From a virus: a stretch of DNA of 34,224 nt. The number at the start of each line of letters is the position of its first letter. Within the stretch, counting starts at the first letter, position 1. The translations under genes and the position numbers were made by a program. Shown piece by piece: positions 13,126-20,814 of this stretch. The notes beneath the pieces are model-generated. The model searched no databases. It saw nothing but the letters and a program-made list of their open reading frames with translations, and was not told the DNA's origin. The stretch is taken from positions 1 through 34,224 of the IMG/VR virus record IMGVR_UViG_3300030012_001364. One strand, written 5' to 3'.

Positions 13126-13248
13126 ATGAAAATAAGATATACATTAAAAGATAAAAAGCTACAAAAAAAGCTTAATCTTCAGTCAAGTATAACAGAGAAA
13201 AAAATTACTTTTTATTCTACTAACAATAAAATTTATTATACGATATGA
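13126..13248 (+). CDS. Small basic hypothetical protein
   Basis: A 40-residue, Lys-rich ORF starting MKIRYTLKDKKLQKKLNLQS, probably a short helix plus two strands. It begins 20 nt after the parS-like site and is first in a chain of four genes joined by ATGA-type or short overlaps. No family recognised. Coupling to the next gene (4-nt overlap) supports translation. Confidence 0.5.
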   Translation: MKIRYTLKDKKLQKKLNLQSSITEKKITFYSTNNKIYYTI

Positions 13249-13373
13249 AAAATAATAAAAGATTTACCGATGTTAAACCTCCAGAGGTTAACACAAAAAT
13301 CAAATTAACAAAGCTTAACAAATCATTAAAAGATATGATTAATAAGTTAGAAAAACTTAAAAAGGAATTATGA
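13245..13373 (+). CDS. Small basic coiled-coil protein
   Basis: A 42-residue ORF, strongly basic, with a C-terminal heptad-like helix (LNKSLKDMINKLEKLKKEL). It overlaps both neighbours by 4 nt (ATGA). No function recognised; it could be an oligomerising DNA- or RNA-binding peptide, judging only from charge and heptads. Confidence 0.5.
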   Translation: MKNNKRFTDVKPPEVNTKIKLTKLNKSLKDMINKLEKLKKEL

Positions 13374-13594
13374 AAGCATACAGAAACCTTTATAGCAGAT
13401 TAAAGCCAGAATATATGGACTTAATCATAAGCAACCCGAAAGGCTTAGATTTCAGCGTCAAACAAGCTAAGAAGTCATTAAAAGAAAATGATTTTTATAT
13501 TCATTTATCTGTATCAGATTTAGACAGGTTACAAGCTTTATTTATGGAAGAGGTAACAAATAATAATATCAGTAAATTCTTTAATCATGAGTAA
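13370..13594 (+). CDS. Small hypothetical protein
   Basis: A 74-residue protein starting MKAYRNLYSRLKPEYMDLII, mainly helical, with SVSDLDRLQALFMEEV near 47-62. Not recognised. It overlaps the previous gene by 4 nt and the next by 8 nt, so the four-gene run from 13126 is probably one transcript with coupled translation. Confidence 0.55.
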   Translation: MKAYRNLYSRLKPEYMDLIISNPKGLDFSVKQAKKSLKENDFYIHLSVSDLDRLQALFMEEVTNNNISKFFNHE

Positions 13595-13892
13595 ACAATA
13601 TCCAATATATAACGTAATCAATTCTTGTGCTTATAAGCAAGAGAATAAAAGCTATGGTATTAAAGAACATGGTGAACTTCATTGTTACATAGGAACTAGC
13701 AAACAAAGGTCATATAGTTTCTTTAATACTAAGACAACACACAGAGAAATAAAACCTAATCTGCACGAGTACAGATTTTATTTGGATGGACAATTAATCA
13801 AGACAGCTAAATATGATTATGTTTTGGACGAAGTTGAAATCGAAACTAATATAATTCACTCTGGAGACATTGGAGTTTTATTTAATAGCTAA
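13587..13892 (+). CDS. Hypothetical beta-rich protein
   Basis: A 101-residue protein, mostly short strands rich in Tyr, Asn and Lys (YGIKEHGELHCYIGTSKQ, then HEYRFYLDGQLIKTAKYDY). No signal peptide, membrane segment or known motif. It is last of the overlapping run starting at 13126. Not recognised; probably an early accessory protein, by position. Confidence 0.55.
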   Translation: MSKQYPIYNVINSCAYKQENKSYGIKEHGELHCYIGTSKQRSYSFFNTKTTHREIKPNLHEYRFYLDGQLIKTAKYDYVLDEVEIETNIIHSGDIGVLFNS

Positions 13893-13909
13893 ATATAAAT
13901 AGATTAATT

Positions 13910-14035
13910 ATGAAACATAGATTTTTTAAATTCTTAGACCGATTAATAATACTATGCGAAAAGATAACGCCATGGTTTATCGCCTTTGCTATCTTATATT
14001 TTACATATCATTTAATAATAAACTTAATATATTAA
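13910..14035 (+). CDS. Single-pass small membrane protein
   Basis: A 41-residue ORF with a basic N-terminus (MKHRFFKFLDR) and one hydrophobic helix (about 21-40, PWFIAFAILYFTYHLIINLI). This looks like an inner-membrane peptide with a cytoplasmic N-terminus. It starts 17 nt after the previous stop and ends 2 nt before the next ATG. Such peptides can be superinfection-exclusion or host-takeover factors; no specific role is shown. Confidence 0.45.
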   Translation: MKHRFFKFLDRLIILCEKITPWFIAFAILYFTYHLIINLIY

Positions 14036-14037
14036 TT

Positions 14038-14181
14038 ATGACACAATTCAAATTTATGAGCATTTGCGGTGATTATTTAATTGAACCTTATCAAGTTTTA
14101 GACGATTTAAGGGACGACAAAAAGAGCTGGCAAAGTATGACACCTAAACAGCTAGAAACGTTCTTAGAAGAGCGTTATTAA
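14038..14181 (+). CDS. Small hypothetical protein
   Basis: A 47-residue protein starting MTQFKFMSICGDYLIEPYQV and ending with a charged helix (MTPKQLETFLEERY). The ATG at 14038, 2 nt after the preceding stop, is preferred to one at 13954 in the same frame, which would overlap the membrane-peptide gene for most of its length. Not recognised. Confidence 0.5.
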   Translation: MTQFKFMSICGDYLIEPYQVLDDLRDDKKSWQSMTPKQLETFLEERY

Positions 14182-14204
14182 ATTATTAGTTTAGTTTATA
14201 TTTA

Positions 14205-14248
14205 TTGGCTGATTATAAAATTAAATTATTTTATACTTGGCTGATTAT
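14205..14248 (+). repeat. Direct repeat TTGGCTGATTAT, two copies
   Basis: Identical 12-mers at 14205-14216 and 14237-14248, 32 bp apart (about three helical turns), directly upstream of the long hairpin. The second overlaps TATACTTG (14232-14239), a one-mismatch -7 element. They may be regulator sites for an RNA starting near 14246. Confidence 0.5.
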
Positions 14249-14251
14249 CAA

Positions 14252-14336
14252 AATACAGGAGTTTTAAGGGGTTAAAAATGCTTTTAAATTCTACGCATTG
14301 CAGAAACTCTTTTTAGTCCCTTAGAACTTCTGTATT
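14252..14336 (+). ncRNA. Candidate structured RNA: 27-bp stem-loop
   Basis: Bases 14252-14278 pair without interruption with 14310-14336, 27 pairs of which four are G-U wobbles. The 31-nt loop has a possible inner TGC/GCA closure. The G-U pairs would be mismatches in a DNA cruciform but pair in + strand RNA, so selection on RNA is more likely than on DNA. There is no good U-tract after it, so it is not a simple terminator. No known RNA family is recognised. Confidence 0.6.
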
Positions 14337-14424
14337 GAGATAATAAAGGATATTTGGGAAAAATGACGTAAAAAGACATTAGGGATGGGTGAGTTCTCCA
14401 CTTAAGGAAATTCAAACAGATATG

Positions 14425-14455
14425 AAAAAAGCTCCAGAAAAATATCCAGAGCTTT
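14425..14455 (-). terminator. Hairpin, possible minus-strand terminator
   Basis: AAAGCTC (14428-14434) and GAGCTTT (14449-14455) form a 7-bp stem. Read on the minus strand, the hairpin is followed by a run of six T. No minus-strand gene is known to end here, so the function is uncertain. Confidence 0.3.
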
Positions 14456-14474
14456 AAACAAAAAACTTTATAAT

Positions 14475-14555
14475 ATGAAAAATACTTATAAGCTAAATTA
14501 CAAAAAAGAATATAATTATCCTAAGCCTAAATTTATTTATAAGAGAAGATTTTAA
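14475..14555 (+). CDS. Tiny basic Tyr-rich ORF
   Basis: A 26-residue ORF rich in Lys, Tyr and Arg (MKNTYKLNYKKEYNYPKPKF and a short tail). Not recognised. It stands alone between the hairpin region and the tail module. It has an A/T-rich leader like other genes here, but it could easily be a chance ORF. Confidence 0.25.
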   Translation: MKNTYKLNYKKEYNYPKPKFIYKRRF

Positions 14556-14656
14556 ATTATTTGTAATTCTTAATCTTCGATAATATAACTAATAAATACA
14601 AAAGTGTTTTATTTTTATATCTTTACTACATAATAATAATAAATGGTTATAATAAT

Positions 14657-15373
14657 ATGAGTCAGACATTTGAGATTAGTTTACCAACTGAATTATCTGG
14701 GATAAAACTAAAACAATACCAGAAATATATTAAGACTGTGCAAACAGACCCCGATAAACAGCCTACAGAACAAGAGATAGAGTTTGCTAACTTAAAGCTG
14801 TTAGAATGTTTTTGTGGTTTGTCTCTCAAGGAAGCACATAAGTTACCTATGACAGAGTTTACAGGGATACTAAGACATATATCAGAACTATTTAAAGAAA
14901 AGACACCTTTACAAAGGATGTTTACTATGACTGATAAGAACGGAAAAACTATAGAGTTTGGTTTTATACCAAAGCTTGATGATATATCAATGGGAGAATT
15001 TATTGACTTAGATAAATATATTTCGGATTGGCAACAGATGCACAAGGCAATGGCTGTTTTATACAGACCAGTAAAACACAAAAAAGGAGATTTATATTTA
15101 ATAGAAGATTATGAAGGCACAGATAAATATTCAGATATAATGCTTGACTCTCCAGTCAACGCTGCTATAGGTGCAACGGTTTTTTTTTACAATTTAGGGA
15201 AAGAGTTGTCAAAAGTTATGATACACTCTTTGGAGAAGTATCTGGAACAGGAATCGGACTCTCTGCAAGTTTCGGAAATAAATGGGGATGGTATCAATCA
15301 GTCTATGCACTTGCTAACGGAAATGTCAAAGAATTTGAAAAAGTTACAAAGCTCCCCTTATTTCAATGTTTAA
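14657..15373 (+). CDS. Tail assembly chaperone, short form (G-like)
   Basis: A 238-residue protein, first gene of the tail module. It starts MSQTFEISLPTELSGIKLKQ and has helices typical of tail chaperones, such as LKLLECFCGLSLKEAHKLP and DDISMGEFIDLDKYISDW. The zero-frame end (ATVFFYNLGKEL through GDGINQSMHLLTEMSKNLKK) also reads like natural protein. A second frame overlaps its last 190 nt and is reached by a probable -1 shift at 15181-15187. The short/long pair would coat the tape measure protein during tail assembly, as lambda gpG/gpGT do. Assignment rests on position, the frame overlap and overall pattern. Confidence 0.65.
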   Translation: MSQTFEISLPTELSGIKLKQYQKYIKTVQTDPDKQPTEQEIEFANLKLLECFCGLSLKEAHKLPMTEFTGILRHISELFKEKTPLQRMFTMTDKNGKTIEFGFIPKLDDISMGEFIDLDKYISDWQQMHKAMAVLYRPVKHKKGDLYLIEDYEGTDKYSDIMLDSPVNAAIGATVFFYNLGKELSKVMIHSLEKYLEQESDSLQVSEINGDGINQSMHLLTEMSKNLKKLQSSPYFNV

Positions 15374-15441
15374 CATGGTTAGAGTTTGAAAAAGAAAAGG
15401 TAGAATTAGAAAATAAAATGATAAAACAAAATACAAAATGA
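14657..15441 (+). CDS. Tail assembly chaperone, frameshifted long form (GT-like)
   Basis: Joins 14657-15187 to 15187-15441 by a -1 shift, giving 261 residues: 177 shared with the short form plus 84 new ones. The new part contains FGNKWGWYQSVYALANGNVK and TKLPLFQCLTWLEFEKEKVE, a block I associate with C-terminal ends of tail chaperones (a KWGWYQ motif followed by a helical LP-x4-CL-x6-EK pattern). The frame ends exactly at the next ATG (ATGA overlap at 15438). A sequencing error in the T-run could mimic a shift, but both overlapping frames look coding. Confidence 0.65.
15181..15187 (+). promoter_or_regulatory. Probable -1 programmed frameshift site (T TTT TTT)
   Basis: A 9-T run (15180-15188) holds the slippery heptamer T TTT TTT in the right phase (codons GTT TTT TTT TAC). 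A -1 slip continues as TTA CAA and stays open to TGA at 15439-15441. The -1 frame has a TGA upstream (near 15145) and no start codon before its conserved-looking region. Confidence 0.7.
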
Positions 15442-15899
15442 GACAAGTCTATACAATACTAGATAAAATTAAAACAATTCTTAGAGCTAACGGAATTACC
15501 AAAACAGTCACCTTCGGTGACATAACAGAAGTTGACCTAAACAAAACAACTATATTTCCTTTATCTCATATTGTTTTTGGTAATGTAACATTTAGAGACA
15601 GACTACTTACTGCTTCTGTAAGAATATTATGTGTAGATATAGTAGATGTAACAAAAGAGAAACAAACAGAAGATATAATGTTTGGCAATGACAACTTGCA
15701 AGATATTCTAAATACTCAATTACAAGTGGTAAATGATATACAACAAGAAATGAGAAGAGGTGATGCTTTCTCTGACAACTTTCAAGTAACAACAGACATA
15801 GTAGCAGAACCATTCCAAGACAACTTTGAGAATCAACTAGCTGGATGGGGTGTTACTATAAACATACAAGTACCTACTAATGAATTATCTCTTTGCTAA
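15438..15899 (+). CDS. Tail completion / tail terminator-like protein
   Basis: A 153-residue protein starting MRQVYTILDKIKTILRANGI. Strand-rich middle (HIVFGNVTFRDRLLTASVRILCVDI) and end (GWGVTINIQVPTNE) resemble small tail terminator or neck proteins, which share an alpha-beta fold. A Cys close to the end is unremarkable. It is coupled to the chaperone long form by a 4-nt overlap and to the HK97 gp10-like gene by one base. Role inferred from position and general shape. Confidence 0.5.
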   Translation: MRQVYTILDKIKTILRANGITKTVTFGDITEVDLNKTTIFPLSHIVFGNVTFRDRLLTASVRILCVDIVDVTKEKQTEDIMFGNDNLQDILNTQLQVVNDIQQEMRRGDAFSDNFQVTTDIVAEPFQDNFENQLAGWGVTINIQVPTNELSLC

Positions 15900-16366
15900 T
15901 GGCAAGTAAAGTACAAAACATATTAGAAGAATACAGAGATAAAATTGTATCCCAACTAAAAGACCGAATAAGGCAGAGAGGTTTAGTTGCTTCCAAAGGT
16001 TTGTTAAACAGCATAAGGGGTGAAGTCAGTCAAACAGGCATAACTATATTTTCAACAGAGTATGCTTCTTTTGTTGAATCTGGTAGAGGTCCAGGAAAAC
16101 CACCTCCAGTAAGCAAAATATTGGAATGGGTTGAAGACAAAAATTTAGAATCCTCAAATATTAAATACAAAAGATTAAACAGGAAAAAAGATATTGCTTG
16201 GATGATAGCAATGGCAATAGCAAAAAATGGTACTATAAAAAGGTTTGGTTATCTTGGAGGAGATTTTGTAGATTACGTTAGTAGAAATATAATTGAATCT
16301 TTAACAAAAGATATAGAACAAAGTTATTTAGATGATTTAAACAAAGAATTAGATGGCAGTCAATAA
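15899..16366 (+). CDS. HK97 gp10-like tail / neck protein
   Basis: A 155-residue protein. The block YASFVESGRGPGKPPPVSKI (about 57-76) is the hallmark of HK97 gp10-like neck/tail completion proteins (a YA-x-FVE-x-G-x-GPGK pattern), followed by a helical region with KKDIAWMIAMAIAKNGTIKR. The ATG at 15899 (TAATG) is preferred to a TTG at 15893. These proteins help to close or join the tail to the head. It overlaps the large structural gene by 14 nt. Confidence 0.65.
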   Translation: MASKVQNILEEYRDKIVSQLKDRIRQRGLVASKGLLNSIRGEVSQTGITIFSTEYASFVESGRGPGKPPPVSKILEWVEDKNLESSNIKYKRLNRKKDIAWMIAMAIAKNGTIKRFGYLGGDFVDYVSRNIIESLTKDIEQSYLDDLNKELDGSQ

Positions 16367-19300
16367 AATAAACAGTAGGAGTCCTTATTATGTAGTTGCA
16401 GCAGGTAGCGAAACTACAACATCACAAGATACACAAGAAGGAAGAGAAACCTATAGATTAAAAATAGTACAAGTAGTTTCAGGAAGTGATGTGGAAAGTC
16501 CTGGTAGTGGTACAAGTGGTCAAAGCATAAAATTAAAAGCTATACCAATAAACTTCACTCCTTCTGGAGTTTACACTTGGACTGGTGGTTCTTCTTCTGG
16601 TACAACAGCAGAGATAGATGTAACTGAAACAATATCAGGAACTAACCAAGAAATATCTTATGGTTGTAGTACAGTAGATTCAGACGGTAATACTATAACT
16701 GCTACAGCTTTTGTAGTTTCCTGGTCTAATACAACTCAATATACTGCTACACTTACTGTAACAAATCAAGTTCAACCATCAATATCATCAAGAGGTTATC
16801 AAACCGTAGTTGACGCAGAATCAACTATTCAAGCAAAAAAGTTTTATATAATAGAAAAACTTGAGACAGAAACATTTTCAGTTAAAGGAAGAGCTGGTGA
16901 TTCTTATGAATTTAACTTTGACACACTAATCGACAATGATTTTACAGGAACTATAACTGCAACACCTTCAACACATACAGGAACCTTTGGTTCTGCTGAC
17001 GTTAGTTTAGCTTCAACTTTGAGTGGTACACTTACAGAAAAAGCAAGATATGTTTTAGGTAGAAGCACCTCTGAAACTATAGAAGGATGTCCTTTTAAAA
17101 TAAGCTTATACACATCAAATGTTCCAGACAACACATTGGTTCCTTTTACTATTACAGGTGTTAGTGCTTCAGATTTAGTAAGAGGTAGTTTGACAGGAGC
17201 ATTTCAAGTTTTTAATAATGGTGCTGAATTAGACTTTGAAGCTAAATTAGACGGTTCTGCTGAAGGTAGTGAAACGTTTACTATAACATTAGACAATATT
17301 ACAAATACAGCACCAAACAGTTCTGTGAAATCTGTAACAATACTTGATTCTATAACAGCAGGAACTCCACAAGAAGTACAAGTTTCAGTTACTGGTAAAG
17401 ATACGGCTAATTGTGCTTGTGCTGAAACAAGTAGAGAGACAGCTTATTTTAGGTCTCTGACAGGTGGAACAACTCTTGCAAATGGTGTTTTTTTATTTAA
17501 GAATGAAGCACTTACAATACCTTATTCAAGTTCTGGACAATACTATAACTTTGTTGTAGGTAGTGATATTAGAGTTGGTAGGATTGGAGCTACCTGTGAT
17601 GGTAGATTGTCAAACCTTGTTACTTGTTCCTCTACTACTGATTGTGGTGGTAGTATTATAGAAACAGAAGTTAACGAAGCGTTTGTATCTTCTGATTATG
17701 TAACTAGCCCTGGAACTGATGGTAGTGATGTTTGTGATTTAGTTGCAGATATACCAGTTTACTATGTTGGTTCTATTGTAGGTAATAACGTTGATGGTAG
17801 TGGTGCTACTTTATATACAAACAGGTCAGGTGCTGGTCATATATCTAACCCATTTGGTGGAACAGGTAATTGGTATAAAATAATACTAACAGGTTCTGAT
17901 GGTAACCCTGCCGATTTTTATTGTAAAATATATGGTGAGGATATAGCTGGTGGATTTGCAGTTGATGTTACGCCTTGTAATCAAAGTGTAGAAACTGGAC
18001 AAGAAGGTGGAACTTCATCTCAAGTAAATGCTAATGCTACTGTATCATTAAGTATGTCAACATCAGATGGTAATAATCAAGGTAAAGCATACGTTAGTCA
18101 AAGAACAGTTTTATCAGCTTCATCACAAAATATTACAAATCCATCTTATCAATGGAGTAAAGCGAATTCAGGAGGTACTTTAGTTGATATAAGTGGTGCT
18201 ACAAGCCAACAATTAGTTATTAACGAATCAGGAGGTGGAGGTGAAACACAAACAACAACAGGAACTAAAATATATAATTGTAGTGTAAGTGGTACTAGTG
18301 CTGTAAGTGATTTACAAATTGAATGGGAAAACAGAACATCATATTCTGCTAAATTTAGTACATCACTATTGCCAAGTAAAGCATCTTGTAGTGGAACACC
18401 TATTACTTTATATGCAGACAGAGCAGGTGCAAATGAATTTTGTTTAGCTACAGCTTTCTTCGAAGATGCAACTGGTCAAACTCCAGCTACAACTGGTAGA
18501 ACATATTCAAATAGTACTAATGGTTCTGATGGAAGCATCAGAGAAGTATCAGGAAGTTCTTCAACTTATACTTTAGGTCCTTGTGCTAATAATAGTTGTA
18601 CTGACCCTGTTGACCCTACTACTGGAACAATACAAAAATTAGCATTAACAAGATGTCCTAATCAAACTAGTGCTGGTGCAACTGAATATTTTGTATTCAA
18701 AGATTTTGATTATCAAGTAGGTACAATATTACATTTAAAGAATTTCGGTCAAAGTGGTGGAGAGGGTTGTTATACAGTAGTAACTCAATATGAAGACACT
18801 TTTGCTATGCCTACTGGTACTTATATAGTAGAAAATGCTGAAAAAGAAAATTATATAGCAAGATTACAACCTTTTGGTGATTGTGACACTTGTGTAAATC
18901 AAATAGTAGAAGAAGCTCCAGTATTGATAGACCCAAATAAGTTTTATGGTGCTTATAGATTATGTGGAGTGCCAGAAGGAACTTTACAGTATATAGTTTC
19001 TGATTCTGAATTGCCACAAGTATTTAGACTTGGTAATGATACAAACACTTGTAAAAGTCTAGCTATTTCTGGTAATGAAGCTTATAATGAAGCAGCAGGA
19101 GGATTTCCTTCAAATGCAGAGTTTTTTAATGATTGTCCAACTTGTTTAGCTGGAACAACACCATCTTCTACTGGGCTTACTAATAAAAGAGTGTATCAAT
19201 TATGTACAGATACAAGTCAAACATTAGTTGTTGGTACAGCTACAACTCTTTATGATTTTCCAGAAGTAATTAAATTTGAAGGTTTAAGTTATTTTAACCC

Positions 19301-19700
19301 TCAACCTTCAAGTGATGCTACTGTTGTTAATGTAGAAGATTTAGTAACATATAGAGATTGTACTGCTGCAAATTATGTTCCACCTACTGTAACACCTGAC
19401 AGACCTTCAAGTATAAAGGTTATGAGAATATCATTAACATCAGCACTTAATAGAACATCAGCTTGTAATACCTTATACACTTATGGTTTAAATGTTTATT
19501 ATGTAGGAACTTTTGGTGATAACACATATTTATATTCTGACCCAAGTTTAAGTACGCTATATGCTCCTTCAACAGAAACAGGATTTAGAGTGAATGAAAA
19601 TAGAAATTCATTTAAAATAGGTTATACTGGAGGACCTTCAGGTATTAGACCAGGAGCTGTGTATAACTTTGGTTCTTGTTCAAGTGTTGATATATATTGA
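16353..19700 (+). CDS. Large structural (tail/adhesin) protein with Ig-like and Cys-rich modules
   Basis: An 1115-residue protein rich in Thr, Ser and Gly. It starts MAVNKINSRSPYYVVAAGSE. The first 350 residues look like Ig-like beta domains (e.g. YTWTGGSSSGTTAEIDVTET). From about 350 on, Cys-containing modules recur (NCACAE, CSSTTDCGG, CDTC near 845, CPTC near 928, YRDC near 1002), with the last ones spaced about 80 residues and each preceded by a YRLC/YQLC-type strand. These may be metal- or disulphide-stabilised repeats on the tail tip. No signal peptide. It is in the tail module between neck proteins and baseplate-like proteins. Function as adhesion or tail-tip protein is inferred. Confidence 0.65.
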   Translation: MAVNKINSRSPYYVVAAGSETTTSQDTQEGRETYRLKIVQVVSGSDVESPGSGTSGQSIKLKAIPINFTPSGVYTWTGGSSSGTTAEIDVTETISGTNQEISYGCSTVDSDGNTITATAFVVSWSNTTQYTATLTVTNQVQPSISSRGYQTVVDAESTIQAKKFYIIEKLETETFSVKGRAGDSYEFNFDTLIDNDFTGTITATPSTHTGTFGSADVSLASTLSGTLTEKARYVLGRSTSETIEGCPFKISLYTSNVPDNTLVPFTITGVSASDLVRGSLTGAFQVFNNGAELDFEAKLDGSAEGSETFTITLDNITNTAPNSSVKSVTILDSITAGTPQEVQVSVTGKDTANCACAETSRETAYFRSLTGGTTLANGVFLFKNEALTIPYSSSGQYYNFVVGSDIRVGRIGATCDGRLSNLVTCSSTTDCGGSIIETEVNEAFVSSDYVTSPGTDGSDVCDLVADIPVYYVGSIVGNNVDGSGATLYTNRSGAGHISNPFGGTGNWYKIILTGSDGNPADFYCKIYGEDIAGGFAVDVTPCNQSVETGQEGGTSSQVNANATVSLSMSTSDGNNQGKAYVSQRTVLSASSQNITNPSYQWSKANSGGTLVDISGATSQQLVINESGGGGETQTTTGTKIYNCSVSGTSAVSDLQIEWENRTSYSAKFSTSLLPSKASCSGTPITLYADRAGANEFCLATAFFEDATGQTPATTGRTYSNSTNGSDGSIREVSGSSSTYTLGPCANNSCTDPVDPTTGTIQKLALTRCPNQTSAGATEYFVFKDFDYQVGTILHLKNFGQSGGEGCYTVVTQYEDTFAMPTGTYIVENAEKENYIARLQPFGDCDTCVNQIVEEAPVLIDPNKFYGAYRLCGVPEGTLQYIVSDSELPQVFRLGNDTNTCKSLAISGNEAYNEAAGGFPSNAEFFNDCPTCLAGTTPSSTGLTNKRVYQLCTDTSQTLVVGTATTLYDFPEVIKFEGLSYFNPQPSSDATVVNVEDLVTYRDCTAANYVPPTVTPDRPSSIKVMRISLTSALNRTSACNTLYTYGLNVYYVGTFGDNTYLYSDPSLSTLYAPSTETGFRVNENRNSFKIGYTGGPSGIRPGAVYNFGSCSSVDIY

Positions 19701-19740
19701 TACTGTTTTTATTAATTAAGTTATATAAAAAAAGATATAA

Positions 19741-20814
19741 ATGGCTACACTATCAAGTTCTACACTAAATCTATATTGTTGGACTGGTCAGTTTGAAGTA
19801 AACAGACCAACTCAACCACAATATACAATTACCAAATCTAATCCAGATTCTAACAATACTGTCAGATTTGAAATATCAGAACTTGTGCAAGATTTTATTG
19901 ATGTAACTTTTGATAATGACTACAATGCCATATCTACAACTTGTTGGTGGTATTATGTAAAAACAAATACATATAGTGATTTAAACACTCCGACATCAAC
20001 TACAGAATATGGTTTAGCGACAAAAGGTTATACATACTTTGAAGACGGATATAATTCATCTTTGACTTCATCAAAGTTAATGACAAATCAATATTTATAT
20101 ATACCTAAAAATGTCCAATATCACATACCTATATATATAGGACCTAATGGTGTTACTAATGTAATTTACTACACAATAGACGCAACAGGTGCAGAAACAG
20201 AAGCTGGTAGTCAATCATTTACACCATATAATCAGGTGCCTTCAACTGAAAACTCAACAGATTACATAAGATATGTAGGTTCATCAATACAAGCTAGTAA
20301 AATAGAAATAATATCTGGAAACACTTCTGCTTCTGGATATTCTTCTGTAACTTCAACAGCAAAAGAAACAATATTTCCTGTATTTGTATGTAACACAAAA
20401 TACGAAAACTTTAAGGTCTCTTTTGTAAATAAATTTGGTGCAATACAAGATATATATTTTAATAAGAAAAGAACAGATGCTTTAAATGTTAAGAAAGACA
20501 ATTTTGTGACAAGCACACTTACATCAACAACAACATCAGCAACATACAACACCTTCACTCCTTCGAACATTGTGCAAGATGTATTAACCACTAAAACTCT
20601 TACATTAAATACAGGATATTTAAGAGATGAATATAATGAAACTATAAGAGAGTTATTTCAATCAGAAAACATTTGGATTAGAGAAAACAACAAAACTTTA
20701 CCTGTAATTGTAAAAGATTCTAGCTTTACATATAAAACAAGCCTTAATGATAAATTAGTAAACTATACTGTTCAATTTGAATTTGCATTTGATGGAATCA
20801 ACAATATTAGATAA
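19741..20814 (+). CDS. Tail / baseplate-associated structural protein
   Basis: A 357-residue beta-rich protein (MATLSSSTLNLYCWTGQFEV at the start). It contains YTITKSNPDSNNTVRFEISE followed by LVQDFIDVTFDN, a pattern seen in proteins of Bacteroidota phages that lie upstream of the large baseplate gene, and a C-terminal strand-rich domain ending NYTVQFEFAFDGINNIR. It shares its stop/start base with the next gene (TAATG). Its exact virion location is not shown by the sequence. Confidence 0.6.
   Translation: MATLSSSTLNLYCWTGQFEVNRPTQPQYTITKSNPDSNNTVRFEISELVQDFIDVTFDNDYNAISTTCWWYYVKTNTYSDLNTPTSTTEYGLATKGYTYFEDGYNSSLTSSKLMTNQYLYIPKNVQYHIPIYIGPNGVTNVIYYTIDATGAETEAGSQSFTPYNQVPSTENSTDYIRYVGSSIQASKIEIISGNTSASGYSSVTSTAKETIFPVFVCNTKYENFKVSFVNKFGAIQDIYFNKKRTDALNVKKDNFVTSTLTSTTTSATYNTFTPSNIVQDVLTTKTLTLNTGYLRDEYNETIRELFQSENIWIRENNKTLPVIVKDSSFTYKTSLNDKLVNYTVQFEFAFDGINNIR

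Noticed and set aside
14662-15081. Minus-strand 139-residue ORF opposite the tail chaperone
   Set aside because: Shadow of the + strand gene; Cys/Ser-rich composition with no pattern of its own.
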